Part shown: in pieces, positions 28,933-37,796 of the stretch | Numbering within the stretch: position 1 is the stretch's first letter | Layout: every line of letters starts with the position of its first letter | NCBI GenBank assembly: GCA_013178415.1 | Contig: JABLXA010000008.1 | Coordinates: 62,001-126,000, forward strand | Length of the DNA stretch: 64,000 nucleotides | DNA from: Bacillota bacterium | GTDB lineage: Bacteria; Bacillota; SHA-98; Ch115 | Direction of reading: 5' to 3' | Made by a program: the position numbers and the translations under genes | The notes under the pieces: model-generated | Seen by the model: only the letters and a program-made list of their open reading frames with translations | Databases searched by the model: none | Told to the model about the DNA's origin: nothing

Positions 28933-30870
28933 ATGAAGCGATGTTCCGCATCAGCAATCCGGATTTCCTTTACCTTTGTGTTCATCATGATTCTGGGCCT
29001 GGCCTGCCAATTCGCCATGGCAGCGCAATACGGAGAGGCTCCCATGCTTGTTCCTCTGGTTAAGGCCGGCAAGCTTCCCCCTGTCAACGAGAGATTGCCG
29101 GAGGAACCAGCGGTGGTTAAACCTGTAGAGGAGACTGGGCAGTACGGTGGTACTGCCAGAGTTGTTACGGTGCGTCCTCAAATCCTGGAGGATGGCGGGC
29201 TTATGATGAGCCAGGAACCCATATTGCGCATTGACTCTGACGGGAAGACCGTGGTACCCAATATAGCTAAGAAGTGGGAGTTCACCTCAGATGGAAAGAC
29301 CTTGACCCTCTACCTGCGAAAGGGAATGAAATGGTCTGATGGGCAGCCCTTTACAGCTGATGACATCCTCTTCTGGTGGGAAGACGTAGTTCTTAACGAT
29401 GAGCTCACTCCGGTGAAACCAAAGGCTTGGTCTCCGGGTGGTAAACTTATGAAAGTCGAAAAGCTCAATGAATATGCAATTCGGCTGCATTTTGCGGTGC
29501 CATATCCGATGGCGTTATTCCGGCTCGCTCATTCGGATGGATTTGAAGGGTCCTTCTTCCTCCCAAAACATTATCTCAAACAGTTTCATCCTAAGTATAC
29601 TTCAAAGGGTGATCTTGAAAAGCTCGCAAAATCTCAAGGCTTTGACACATGGTCGAGGCTATTCCTGGCGAAAGCACAGATAAACGCTGGCAGCGGCCGT
29701 GCAGTTGATCCTGGAACTCCGACGCTGAAGGCCTACAGGATCGTTCATAAAGGTCTTGATACGGTCACCGCGGAGCGGAACCCCTATTATTGGAAGGTTG
29801 ACCCAAAAGGGAACCAGCTTCCGTATATCGACAGGATATTTGTCATGGTAGTAAAAGACTTCGAAATGGTAAATATGAAGATAACTTCGGGTGAGGTAGA
29901 TTTCGCTGGTTTCAACACCTTGCTGGAGAATTACCCTCTTTACAGACAAGTCGCAAAAAGGAACAACTACCGTGTGTTGATGTGGCAGGATGTCTTCGGC
30001 GGGGAACTCATCCTCATGCCCAACCAGACTCATAGCGATCCTGTGATGCGGAAGATCTTCCAGGATAGGCGTTTTAGGATAGCCCTGTCTTTGGGGATCA
30101 ATCGTGAAGAGATGAATCAGCTGTTTTACCTGGAATTGGCGGAGCCGAGGCAGACTACTGTTATACCACAATCTAGTTACTATGAGCCTGAATTTGCAAA
30201 AGCGTATATTGAGTATAATCCCGAAAAGGCAAATCGGCTTCTGGATGAGATGGGGCTAAAGAGGGGAGCCGATGGTTATCGTCTAAGGCCGGACGGGAAG
30301 CGGCTTGAGATATTGATAGAGTATACCCGGGTTGACACTCCTCGTGGCCCATTATGCGAATTTGTCCAACAAGGGTGGGAAAAGCTTGGGCTAAAGGTCG
30401 CTGTAAAAGAGATTACAGGCGAACTGCAGGATGTACGCGCCCGTGGGAACCTGATGGATATGACGGTGTGGAACGCTGATAAAAACACGGATGTCCTATT
30501 TCCGATAACCCCAATGTGGTATGTGCCTATGAGCTGGGGGTGGGAAAATAGCTGGTGTCCGCTCTGGGCTCAATGGTATGTATCTGGTGGAAAAGCGGGG
30601 GAAGAGCCACCTCAGGAGATGAAGCGGCTCATTTCCCTATGGGAGAAGATGCAGAGCGTAATGGATGACCAAGAAAGGATCAAGCTCGGTAAGGAGATCT
30701 TACGCTCCCAGGCAGAGAACCTCTGGACCATAGGGACCGTGGGACTTGCTCCGCACCCCGTCATAGTACGAGATAATTTGAGGAATGTGCCTGAAAAAGG
30801 CTTGTGGGGTTGGGATACAATCTGGACATATATTTATCACCCGGAGCAGTTTTTCTTTAAGCAGAAGTAA
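28933..30870 (+). CDS. Opp/Dpp-type ABC transporter substrate-binding protein
   Basis: Extracellular binding protein of 645 aa, SBP_bac_5 family. A signal peptide is evident (MKRCSASAIRISFTFVF, hydrophobic core, cut near FAMAAQYGEAP). The mature protein shows the usual order: FTSDGKTLTLYLRKGMKWSD, FTADDILFWWEDVV, KLNEYAIRLHF, FRIALSLGINREEMNQLF and YNPEKANRLLDEMGL. At about 620 mature residues it is longer than peptide-binding DppA/OppA and matches the large subgroup seen with oligosaccharide importers (family knowledge recalled). ATG 28933 follows AGGAGGG. It is probably the missing partner of the DppBCDF-type operon at 15364-19697, 9 kb away on the same strand. Confidence 0.92.
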   Translation: MKRCSASAIRISFTFVFIMILGLACQFAMAAQYGEAPMLVPLVKAGKLPPVNERLPEEPAVVKPVEETGQYGGTARVVTVRPQILEDGGLMMSQEPILRIDSDGKTVVPNIAKKWEFTSDGKTLTLYLRKGMKWSDGQPFTADDILFWWEDVVLNDELTPVKPKAWSPGGKLMKVEKLNEYAIRLHFAVPYPMALFRLAHSDGFEGSFFLPKHYLKQFHPKYTSKGDLEKLAKSQGFDTWSRLFLAKAQINAGSGRAVDPGTPTLKAYRIVHKGLDTVTAERNPYYWKVDPKGNQLPYIDRIFVMVVKDFEMVNMKITSGEVDFAGFNTLLENYPLYRQVAKRNNYRVLMWQDVFGGELILMPNQTHSDPVMRKIFQDRRFRIALSLGINREEMNQLFYLELAEPRQTTVIPQSSYYEPEFAKAYIEYNPEKANRLLDEMGLKRGADGYRLRPDGKRLEILIEYTRVDTPRGPLCEFVQQGWEKLGLKVAVKEITGELQDVRARGNLMDMTVWNADKNTDVLFPITPMWYVPMSWGWENSWCPLWAQWYVSGGKAGEEPPQEMKRLISLWEKMQSVMDDQERIKLGKEILRSQAENLWTIGTVGLAPHPVIVRDNLRNVPEKGLWGWDTIWTYIYHPEQFFFKQK

Positions 30871-30924
30871 GGTGATTTTGGGACCATATGATCTCTCTGA
30901 ATAGTAGATAAATACATGTTAATC

Positions 30925-30981
30925 CTTCTTTGCGCTCTGTGATTGGGTCCCTAATATTCTCCACCGCAGAGCGCAAAGAAG
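30925..30981. repeat. Perfect 15-bp inverted repeat after the binding-protein gene
   Basis: Arms CTTCTTTGCGCTCTG (30925-30939) and CAGAGCGCAAAGAAG (30967-30981) are exactly complementary and separated by 27 nt. It lies between the binding-protein stop and the oxidoreductase gene. The loop is large and no T-run follows, so it is either a processing or stability hairpin or a protein-binding palindrome. Confidence 0.75.
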
Positions 30982-31040
30982 CAGTATGGTCTCTTCTCTT
31001 TCATGGTGACCTTTTACTGGACAGAAAGGAGTCATAGAAT

Positions 31041-32072
31041 ATGAAATTGCGCATCGGAATCATCGGCACCGGACGCCGGGGCAAGGATCATATAAGACAG
31101 CTTGTCAAACGTGATGATGTGGTCGTCACCGCTGTATGTGATATAGTCCGTGAGGTGGCGGATGAGGCGGCCAGGATCGCGGGGGCTCCCCGGATTTATG
31201 TCGATTACAGGGAAATGCTTGATAAGGAAACGCTCGATGCAGTTATCGTTGCGACCCCGGCGCCTGTGCATGCCGGTCCGGCAGTCTTGGCTCTACAGAA
31301 AGGTCTCAACGTCATGTGTGAAAAGCCTCTTGCCTGGTCCTTGAGGGATGCGCTGCGTATCGTAGATGCGGCTCAGGGGTCAAGGGGCCTTTGTGAGGTG
31401 GGTTATCAGTATCGACATAATCCAGCTGTTGGCCTTGCGCTCGAACGACTAGGAGGCTCGGGAATAGCGCTTGTGCGCGGTTTCTATTATCACACCGTTC
31501 CGCTGGTCGAATCCATTAAAGATGTAAGAACTGGAGGGGGCCAGATCTTTGACCAGGTGACCCATCTTATCGATCTTTCTCGGGTCTTTGCAGGTGATGT
31601 GGTCAAGGTGTATTCCCGCTACACCCGCAACGCCCGGGGTCCCGAAGAATTCAACAATTGGGATGGATATGCTGTGACCTATGAATATAAATCCGGCGCT
31701 GTCGGGAATTTCTCCAGTACATATGCCTTGTTTCTGGGTCATGGCGAACCGCCCACTTTGGATATCATTGGTCGAGAGGTGCTGGTGAGGTTTGCTGGAA
31801 GCAAACTCATAGTGGTGACCCCGAAGGGGAGGGAGGAATTCGGTCCTGAGACTGAGGGCTTTACCGTCACCACAGATATAATTGGGGATTTCGTGACCGC
31901 GGTGGCCACCGGAGATCGAAGTTTGATCAAATCGCCCCCAGGAGATGCGATTAACAGTCTCGCGGCCACGATCGCGGCCAATATGTCGGCACAGACAGGA
32001 CAGATAATCTGTACCGATGAGCTTATTGAACGCGCCCGCAGCGGCGAAGAGGTCCCAGCGCTCCTAGAGTAG
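31041..32072 (+). CDS. Gfo/Idh/MocA-family oxidoreductase
   Basis: Cytoplasmic NAD(P)-dependent dehydrogenase of 343 aa acting on a sugar, inositol or sugar acid. The Rossmann motif GIIGTGRRG opens the protein and the family signature CEKPLAWS is at about residues 94-101. The catalytic region reads GGGQIFDQVTHLIDLSRV, with aspartate and histidine four positions apart as usual. ATG 31041 follows AAGGAG. As the last plus-strand gene of the cluster it pairs with TIM-barrel proteins; in inositol and several 3-keto-glycoside pathways an enzyme of this family oxidises the ring and TIM-barrel enzymes act on the keto product (family knowledge), so a similar route is plausible here. Confidence 0.92.
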   Translation: MKLRIGIIGTGRRGKDHIRQLVKRDDVVVTAVCDIVREVADEAARIAGAPRIYVDYREMLDKETLDAVIVATPAPVHAGPAVLALQKGLNVMCEKPLAWSLRDALRIVDAAQGSRGLCEVGYQYRHNPAVGLALERLGGSGIALVRGFYYHTVPLVESIKDVRTGGGQIFDQVTHLIDLSRVFAGDVVKVYSRYTRNARGPEEFNNWDGYAVTYEYKSGAVGNFSSTYALFLGHGEPPTLDIIGREVLVRFAGSKLIVVTPKGREEFGPETEGFTVTTDIIGDFVTAVATGDRSLIKSPPGDAINSLAATIAANMSAQTGQIICTDELIERARSGEEVPALLE

Positions 32073-32116
32073 GTCTCTGTGCCGCGGCAGTACCATTTCA
32101 GTCTGGGTCTGATATT

Positions 32117-32157
32117 TCCGGCCCATCCCACACTCAAAAGCGCGGAATAGGGCCGGA
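32117..32157. terminator. Terminator-like hairpin between convergent genes
   Basis: 8-bp perfect arms TCCGGCCC and GGGCCGGA with a 25-nt loop, followed by CCTTTCGCTTATTCT on the plus strand. It lies between the convergent oxidoreductase and M28 peptidase genes and may serve the plus-strand gene. Confidence 0.4.
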
Positions 32158-32302
32158 CCTTTCGCTTATTCTATGAGCAGCGGAACAAGATGATCACAGA
32201 ATTACTACAGTCTCATTGCGTTGGCGCCAGGTATATGACAAATACCACAAGAATATCTGCTATGGCCCAGCACCCGTGGGTCCGGGACTAGCGGCCCTGG
32301 AT

Positions 32303-33724
32303 TCATTCGGTCGAAAGCAAGTCAGCCAAACCCAAGCTCGCCAGATCGTCGAGGAACCTGGAGGCGTCGTCTTCTTTGAATTCGCCAAATTCGGCTGCCA
32401 CGCGCCGTATTATTTCTGATAGCGTCCTTCGAGAATCCATCAGATTGACGAATTCAAAGAGTTTTGACAAAAAGAGAGAATCCTCCCTATCCCTCCTTTT
32501 GTAGAAGTCGGTCCTTTCAGGACTGATCTGCCGCCAGAAACAGCTCATGTCAAGGGGAGCGCGAAAATGTCTCACAGGGATCACAGAGGCCGTCAATGTC
32601 ACTGGGGGCTGTTGCCCCACCATGCGCATAGATACGTCTCCAGTACCGCCGGTATCTCTCTTGCCCATTGAGCATGATAGCCGTCCGATCTTTTCCTTCA
32701 CATATTCGGCCTCGCGGCGAAGACTCTCGCAAGCCTGGTTCAAATCAGATTCCAAGTCAGAGGGGATTTCCGCGCTGGAAACTAGGTCCAAAATTGATCG
32801 TAAGGCTGCTTCCTCGCGTTCCACGAGAAAACCGATCCATCCGTTGTCATTTGCGCCGATATGTTCCGCTATCATCTGCGCGGCTGACCAGAGCCTTGCC
32901 CTTGCACCTGACTCTACGAGGGATAGCACAAACCTTGCCCGCTCTTTGTCAAAACTTGCTATATCGAGAACATATGAAGCCGCCACCAGGCCCACCAGTC
33001 TAAATTCCTCTGGGTCTGTTTTATCTATGCTGTCCATGTTGGAATGATAGAACCTATCCGGCCAGTGCCCGAGGAAAACCGTTGGAATCCCTACTGTCGG
33101 GTCGACAAGTATGTAGTGGTCTGATCCCCCGGCGTAGCCAGAGATGCGGTAACGTCGTATAGGTACGGGAGATGCGGGGTCAAACCCGATCTTTTTGTCA
33201 AAAAACCTGCGTGTATAGTATTCCGCTATATCATTTACAGCCGAAGGGCAACTCCACGGCGTCGAAGTTACTATGAAGCACGACCCAGTGGAGGCCTGGT
33301 CTTCCCCCACCATATCCAGGTTGATCCCTGCAACGACTGATTTGGGCCACTCGGGGTGAGCATCAATATACGAGACGGTGCCGTACATTTCCGGAACAAA
33401 GAGAAATCTTATAGATCTCCTGGGTCTCGAAAGGACCCTACTTCCCACAAGAGTGGAAATAGCTCTAGCGATTTCCATGCCGAGGCCACAGCCGCTGGCA
33501 TTATCGTTTGTTCCTGGCCTTGGGTGACAAAGGTGCGCTACAACAAGAACTTCCTGATCTGAGAGATCGGATCCAGGTAAAACCCCCGTCACAACCTCCA
33601 TATCCCCACGACCTAGTTTGACGGCGACCTCGGCCTTAACTCGGACCCTCTCCTTCGCAAGTATATGCCGCAGGCGATCGGCCTTTCTTGCAGATAAAGA
33701 AAATGCGAATTCTCGCGATCCCTC
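32303..33724 (-). pseudogene. 5'-truncated M28 aminopeptidase-like gene
   Basis: The reading frame encodes an M28-type zinc peptidase core: VAHLCHPRPGTNDNASG (H23 and D33 counted from ATG 33601), PEMYGT with E71, INLDMVG with D96 and GGSDHYILVD, then a helical stretch and a C-terminal winged-helix-like end (RRTLSEIIRRVAAEFGEF). The only in-frame ATG is at 33601, yet family-like sequence continues upstream of it (REFAFSLSARKADRL, VKAEVAVKLGRGDMEVV) until a TAG just inside the neighbouring gene. Full-length relatives as I recall carry 150-200 further N-terminal residues. The 5' part therefore seems lost, replaced by the DedA-PAP2 gene whose stop abuts the frame. A shortened active product from 33601 (432 aa) cannot be excluded. 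Confidence 0.6.
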
Positions 33725-35042
33725 AATTTCCTAATCTCCTCTTAGACATCTCAGAGGCTATGATGCAGCATATCGCCCAAAATCCTCCTATGGCAAATCC
33801 GGCCAACACGTCGCTTGGATAATGGACGCCCAGGTAAATCCTGCTTACGCCGATCATCAAGATTAGAATGAGAGTGAGCAGGAGAATAAGCAGTCTAGCG
33901 CTGCCCCTTTTCATTATCGTGAATATCTCATAGGCCAGGACCCCGAGAACAGCCGTAGAGATCGTGGCATGGCCACTCGGGAAGCTGAACCCGGCAGCTT
34001 CAACCAGCCGGGGATATTCAGGCCTCGGACGTTCAAAGATTACTTTGAGAATGCTTTCAAGTATCCCGCCACCCGTGACAGCCATTAGAGGAGTGATGGC
34101 GGCTAAGATGCGATTTGATGAAGGCAATTGTCCTGTCCGGTGACCATAATGCCGGTATAAAGAATACGTGGCGACAACGGATAACCCCAGGAGAGCGATG
34201 GGCGATCCGATTATGGAAAGAAAGCGCATAATATTCATCGCGCCGGGTCCGAATATGCCCCTTACATACATCGTCAGAGTGTTGTCCATCATGCTGAGCT
34301 CATTTTCATAGAGATCCTCAGCGATCTCTGCAAAAATGAATAGAAAGGTCGCTCCAAGAGCGAGGCCCATGACCATGAAGATTGCAAGCTCCAGCTCAGG
34401 AGCGGTGAGCCTCCTGAGTCTATTTTCGATGAGAATTCTCGCCTTATGAAGTGATCTCTGCATTGAGAGTAAGACTTTAACATATCTAGCCAGAAGATAT
34501 CCGATGATCAGGAGTCCGGCGATTCCGAAAGTCAGGGGCCCAGAATATCTGGCCAAGAACTGAGTCGCTGCCTGGCCCATGAACATTATAAGTAGAGCCT
34601 CCAGGAAGAATCGTATACCCCGGCCGATGATGGAAGCCCATAAGAACGTCATCTTGTCTATGCGGAAGACGCCGGCAGCAATGGTAAACACCTTATATGG
34701 TATTGGGGTGAGCGCTGCGATGAGAACCGCCCAACCGCCGTATTTGCCGAAAAGGGTCTCTGTCTGTCGGGTCCGTTCTTTTCCTGCGAATTTCTCCAGT
34801 AACGGTCGTCCCGCCCGGGCTCCGATCAGATATCCGAAAAAACCGCCCAGCGTGGAAGACACTGTACACAGGAAAGCATACCAGAGCGAAAGGCGGGTCG
34901 ATGTAAGACACAAAGGAATTAAGATAATATCCGGGGGTATCGGAAAAAAAGACGCCTCAGCAAAGGCGACAACGGATAATCCCAATGCCCCGTATTGCTG
35001 AAAAAGCAGGGCTGAATGAGAAATGAGCTCACTGAGCGTCAC
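33723..35042 (-). CDS. DedA-family / PAP2 phosphatase fusion membrane protein
   Basis: Integral membrane protein of 439 aa that joins two domains. Residues 1-200 are DedA/SNARE-associated type, with the re-entrant motif FAEASFFPIPPD (about 27-38) and the basic helix ending GRGIRFF (140-146). Residues 220-435 are a PAP2 lipid phosphatase with all three phosphatase motifs: KVIFERPRP (K333-P341), PSGH (355-358) and SRIYLGVHYPSD (S400, R401, H407, D411). DedA proteins act as lipid scramblases or flippases and PAP2 enzymes remove phosphate from undecaprenyl pyrophosphate or phosphatidate, so the fusion probably dephosphorylates and returns a lipid carrier across the membrane (inference). ATG 35042 gives the normal N-terminus. 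Confidence 0.92.
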   Translation of the reverse strand: MTLSELISHSALLFQQYGALGLSVVAFAEASFFPIPPDIILIPLCLTSTRLSLWYAFLCTVSSTLGGFFGYLIGARAGRPLLEKFAGKERTRQTETLFGKYGGWAVLIAALTPIPYKVFTIAAGVFRIDKMTFLWASIIGRGIRFFLEALLIMFMGQAATQFLARYSGPLTFGIAGLLIIGYLLARYVKVLLSMQRSLHKARILIENRLRRLTAPELELAIFMVMGLALGATFLFIFAEIAEDLYENELSMMDNTLTMYVRGIFGPGAMNIMRFLSIIGSPIALLGLSVVATYSLYRHYGHRTGQLPSSNRILAAITPLMAVTGGGILESILKVIFERPRPEYPRLVEAAGFSFPSGHATISTAVLGVLAYEIFTIMKRGSARLLILLLTLILILMIGVSRIYLGVHYPSDVLAGFAIGGFWAICCIIASEMSKRRLGN

Positions 35043-35074
35043 AAAGTGTCACTTCCAGTTTTTAATATTCGCCT

Positions 35075-35207
35075 CGAAAACAGTCGATGGCCATTTTCAT
35101 TCTTCGGTGGCGCCGGCCGGGCCGGTATGGCCGATTATTCCAAAATAGGCTTGCCTGCCGGAGGTATTTTCATTTTTGGTAGCGCGGTCCCGTCGGCATG
35201 GCCGCCC
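35075..35207. repeat. Two degenerate copies of the 65-bp CATTTTCATTTTT repeat
   Basis: The unit from 35075 (GAAAACAGTCGATGGCCATTTTCATTC..., then a GC-rich part with CCGG and TATGG) and the unit from 35141 (AAAATAGG, TATTTTCATTTTTGG, then GTCGGCATGG) resemble the better preserved tandem pair at 62696-62825. The second copy ends at the stop codon of proA. Confidence 0.6.
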
Positions 35208-36500
35208 CTATCCCCTTACTTGCCCCTGGCCATAAATCTTATATTTTATAGTGGTAAGCTCGGGGAGGCCTAAAGGTCCCCGCGCGTGGAGCTTCTGAGT
35301 GCTTATTCCCATCTCTGCCCCGAACCCAAATTCGCCGCCATCGGTGAAACGGGTGGAGGCATTCACATACACGGCTGCCGCATCAACTTCATTCAAGAAT
35401 TTCTGCGCAGCTTTTTCATCTTTTGTGACGATGGCTTCAGAGTGCTTTGTGCCATAGCGACGAATATGTTCTATAGCCTCATCCACATCCCGGACGATCT
35501 TGACCGCCAATATAAGATCCAGAAATTCCGTCTCCCAATCAGATTCTGCGGCATCCAATGCGCCTGGCAGGTATTGTTTCGCCTTGGGGCAGGCCCTGAG
35601 CTCAACGCCTAATTCATGCAGCTTTGCTCCGAGCCCCGGGAGGAGCCTTGGGGCTATAGCCTCATGCACCAGGAGTGTTTCCATAGCATTGCATACAGCC
35701 GGACGTTGACACTTGGCATTTATGACAATATTCTCGGCCATATCTATATCCGCTGATGTATCTACAAAGACATGGCAATTGCCGACCCCGGTTTCAATGA
35801 CTGGTATGCGACTGTTTTCAATGACTGCGTTGATGAGTCCGGCGCCGCCCCTGGGTATCACCACATCTATCCGGTCGCGTCTCTTGAGAAGTTCAGAGAC
35901 AGCGTCATGGCCGGGTGATTCTACCAATTGAATGGCTTCCTTGGGGACCTCGCTGCCTTTCAGCGCGGTAGTCAACACCTTGACGATTTCCCTGTTTGAG
36001 GAAAGCGTTGAGGAGCTTCCTCTGAGGATCACAGCGTTACCTGATTTAAGCGCAAGGCCGGCCGCGTCTGCCGTGACATTCGGCCTCGCTTCATAGATGA
36101 TTGCAATAACTCCAAAGGGTACCCTCACCTTTTCTATGCGGAGCCCATTGGGCCTTGTCCAGGAGGAAACGACTTCCCCTACTGGATCAGGAAGGGCCGC
36201 CACATCCCGAAGTCCTTTCGACATATCTTCGATACGCTTCTGGGTGAGAAGGAGGCGGTCAAGGAAAGCCTTAGACGCTCCAGAAGCCCTGGCTTTTTCC
36301 ATATCTTCGCCATTCGCTGCAAGGATGGCCGCGCTATTATCTATAAGGGCATCGGCCATACTGTTGAGGGCGCGGTTTTTCGCTTCTGTTGACGCGGTTG
36401 CAAGCGCCCAAGAGGCTTCTTGCGCCAACCGCGTCTTCTGTGAGATCTCATTCATCCATGGAGAATTCTCTTCTCCTTTAAGCTTGGTGTTTATAGCCAT
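35208..36500 (-). CDS. proA: Gamma-glutamyl phosphate reductase
   Basis: Second enzyme of proline biosynthesis: reduces L-glutamyl-5-phosphate with NADPH to glutamate-5-semialdehyde. At 430 aa it is of normal length. Conserved blocks include RIEKVRVPFGVIAIIYEARPNVT, LKSGNAVILRGSSS, VIPRGGAGLINAV, the catalytic cysteine in NAKCQRPAVCNAMETLLVH and the C-terminal FTDGGEFGFGAEMGISTQKLHARGPLGL (cited in parts). The ATG at 36500 is used; ATG 36455 is an alternative. The proB gene lies 36 bp upstream on the same strand, so proBA form an operon. A degenerate repeat abuts the stop codon. Confidence 0.97.
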   Translation of the reverse strand: MAINTKLKGEENSPWMNEISQKTRLAQEASWALATASTEAKNRALNSMADALIDNSAAILAANGEDMEKARASGASKAFLDRLLLTQKRIEDMSKGLRDVAALPDPVGEVVSSWTRPNGLRIEKVRVPFGVIAIIYEARPNVTADAAGLALKSGNAVILRGSSSTLSSNREIVKVLTTALKGSEVPKEAIQLVESPGHDAVSELLKRRDRIDVVIPRGGAGLINAVIENSRIPVIETGVGNCHVFVDTSADIDMAENIVINAKCQRPAVCNAMETLLVHEAIAPRLLPGLGAKLHELGVELRACPKAKQYLPGALDAAESDWETEFLDLILAVKIVRDVDEAIEHIRRYGTKHSEAIVTKDEKAAQKFLNEVDAAAVYVNASTRFTDGGEFGFGAEMGISTQKLHARGPLGLPELTTIKYKIYGQGQVRG

Positions 36501-36536
36501 CTTTCTTCACCAGCCTCTTCCAACATTAGTAAAACA

Positions 36537-37352
36537 TCAATGAGTGGCCCTGGCGGGCGGTTTCGCGATAAATAGCGTGCCGCATTGTTTTCCATCGAGT
36601 ATTTCTAACACTACGGAATCGGCCGAACTATTGGCGATCACCACGTTCACGCCGCAGGATGTAGCTATGCGGGCTGCCTCGATCTTCGTCTTCATTCCCC
36701 CGACACCTAAGTCTGAGCCAGATCCCCCCGTAGTGCCCGGGATATTCTCTGAGATCTCCGTCACCATAGAAATAAGCTTGGCATTCTGATCGATTCGGGG
36801 GTCGGCGGTATAGAGCCCATTTACATCCGAAAGCAGGATAAGCATTTCCGCTCCAATCAGAGTCGCCACAAGGGCAGATAATGTGTCATTATCTCCGAAT
36901 TTGATTTCCTCAACCGCGACCGTGTCATTTTCATTCACTATGGGTATTGCGCCGAAGTTCAGCAGTGAATCGAAAGTGTTCTTTATATTTATCCGGCGCT
37001 CATCTGACGAAATATCTTCCCGGGTCAGGAGCACCTGGCCGACCATGTAGCCATATTCACTGAAGAGCTTTTCATACATCTGCATCAGGAGCCCCTGCCC
37101 TATGGCCGCCAGTGCCTGTTTATCAGCGAGACAGGATGGCCGCTTACTGAGGCCGACCCTTCCCATCCCGGTGGCAATAGCCCCCGAAGTCACAAGAACG
37201 ACCTGGATTCCTCGATTTCGTACATCCGCCAGCTGCCTGACAAGGTGATCCATTCGTGAGAAATTGATCTTGCCATTACCATATGTAAGTGAACTGCTGC
37301 CAACCTTCACCACGAGTCTCTTGACATTGCTTACGAATGCTGTGCGGTCCAC
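36537..37352 (-). CDS. proB: Glutamate 5-kinase without PUA domain
   Basis: First enzyme of proline biosynthesis: phosphorylates glutamate with ATP to glutamyl-5-phosphate. It has the amino-acid-kinase fold: VVKVGSSSLTYG, QVVLVTSGAIATGMGRVGL, PIVNENDTVAV, FGDNDTLSALVATLIGAEML and LGVGGMKTKIEAARIA. The protein stops at 271 aa, just after the kinase domain; the E. coli enzyme (367 aa) has a C-terminal PUA domain that is absent here. Such short kinases occur in several Bacillota. The start is a GTG at 37352 with no clear ribosome binding site, the only start consistent with the family N-terminus. It is followed 36 bp later by proA. Confidence 0.96.
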   Translation of the reverse strand: MDRTAFVSNVKRLVVKVGSSSLTYGNGKINFSRMDHLVRQLADVRNRGIQVVLVTSGAIATGMGRVGLSKRPSCLADKQALAAIGQGLLMQMYEKLFSEYGYMVGQVLLTREDISSDERRINIKNTFDSLLNFGAIPIVNENDTVAVEEIKFGDNDTLSALVATLIGAEMLILLSDVNGLYTADPRIDQNAKLISMVTEISENIPGTTGGSGSDLGVGGMKTKIEAARIATSCGVNVVIANSSADSVVLEILDGKQCGTLFIAKPPARATH

Positions 37353-37640
37353 CGTGTCATGTTGATGGGTATCTATTGCTTGCCTGCCGCTAGTCTCGTC
37401 CTGGTCTTGACCTTCATCATGGTCATGAGCAATATTAGAAGAAAGAGAATCAGAATGCTGTGATAGAATAGACGGGCAGATCGTGGATGTCCCCCTCTCC
37501 GCTGCTGGGCAGGCGATCGAGAGATCTACTGCGCCGCCCTAGCAAGTGTTTCTGGTGCAATTATACACTTGCCGACAAGGTAGGCGCAAGCGAATGCTCA
37601 TAGCTGACATGTCCTTGTGGTTCTGACATCACGGAATATA
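37353..37640. other. Divergent intergenic region with an 8-bp inverted repeat
   Basis: Separates proB (minus) from the glutamate-synthase-like gene (plus). It holds an inverted repeat GCAAGTGT (37542-37549) / ACACTTGC (37565-37572), of possible operator function, and otherwise no gene or recognised RNA until the promoter at 37641. Confidence 0.4.
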
Positions 37641-37668
37641 TTGACTCATGTCAGATTTATGTTATAAT
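37641..37668 (+). promoter_or_regulatory. Promoter of the nitrogen assimilation operon
   Basis: TTGACT (37641-37646), 16-bp spacing and perfect TATAAT (37663-37668). Transcription would start near 37675-37680, placing the two hairpins and attenuator below at the very 5' end of the mRNA. Confidence 0.75.
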
Positions 37669-37690
37669 CTATATTAAATCAAGATTTCCT

Positions 37691-37781
37691 AGGCACGATG
37701 AAGTGTCTCATGAGTGCTGGGTGATGGCGCCCACACGACGGGCCTTTTCAGAAAGGCCCCAAGTGTGGGCGTTTTGTATTT
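37691..37781 (+). promoter_or_regulatory. Dual-hairpin attenuator, candidate ANTAR-controlled leader
   Basis: Hairpin 1: AGGCAC (37691-37696), hexaloop GATGAA, GTGTCT (37703-37708). Hairpin 2: TGGGT (37718-37722), hexaloop GATGGC, GCCCA (37729-37733), extended by GTG/CAC around a bulged C. Terminator: GCCCACAC (37729-37736) pairs with GTGTGGGC (37763-37770), enclosing GGGCCTTT / AAAGGCCC, and is followed by GTTTTGTATTT. Hairpin 2 and the terminator compete for the same bases. Two small six-nucleotide-loop hairpins with the second overlapping a terminator is the known target form of ANTAR antiterminator proteins, and an ANTAR regulator is encoded in this operon. The loops have G at position 4 as in the known consensus but G, not A, at position 1. 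Confidence 0.65.
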
Positions 37782-37796
37782 CAAGGAGGGGGCAAA

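Noticed and set aside
35286-35709. Plus-strand ORFs across proA
   Set aside because: Antisense shadows of proA.
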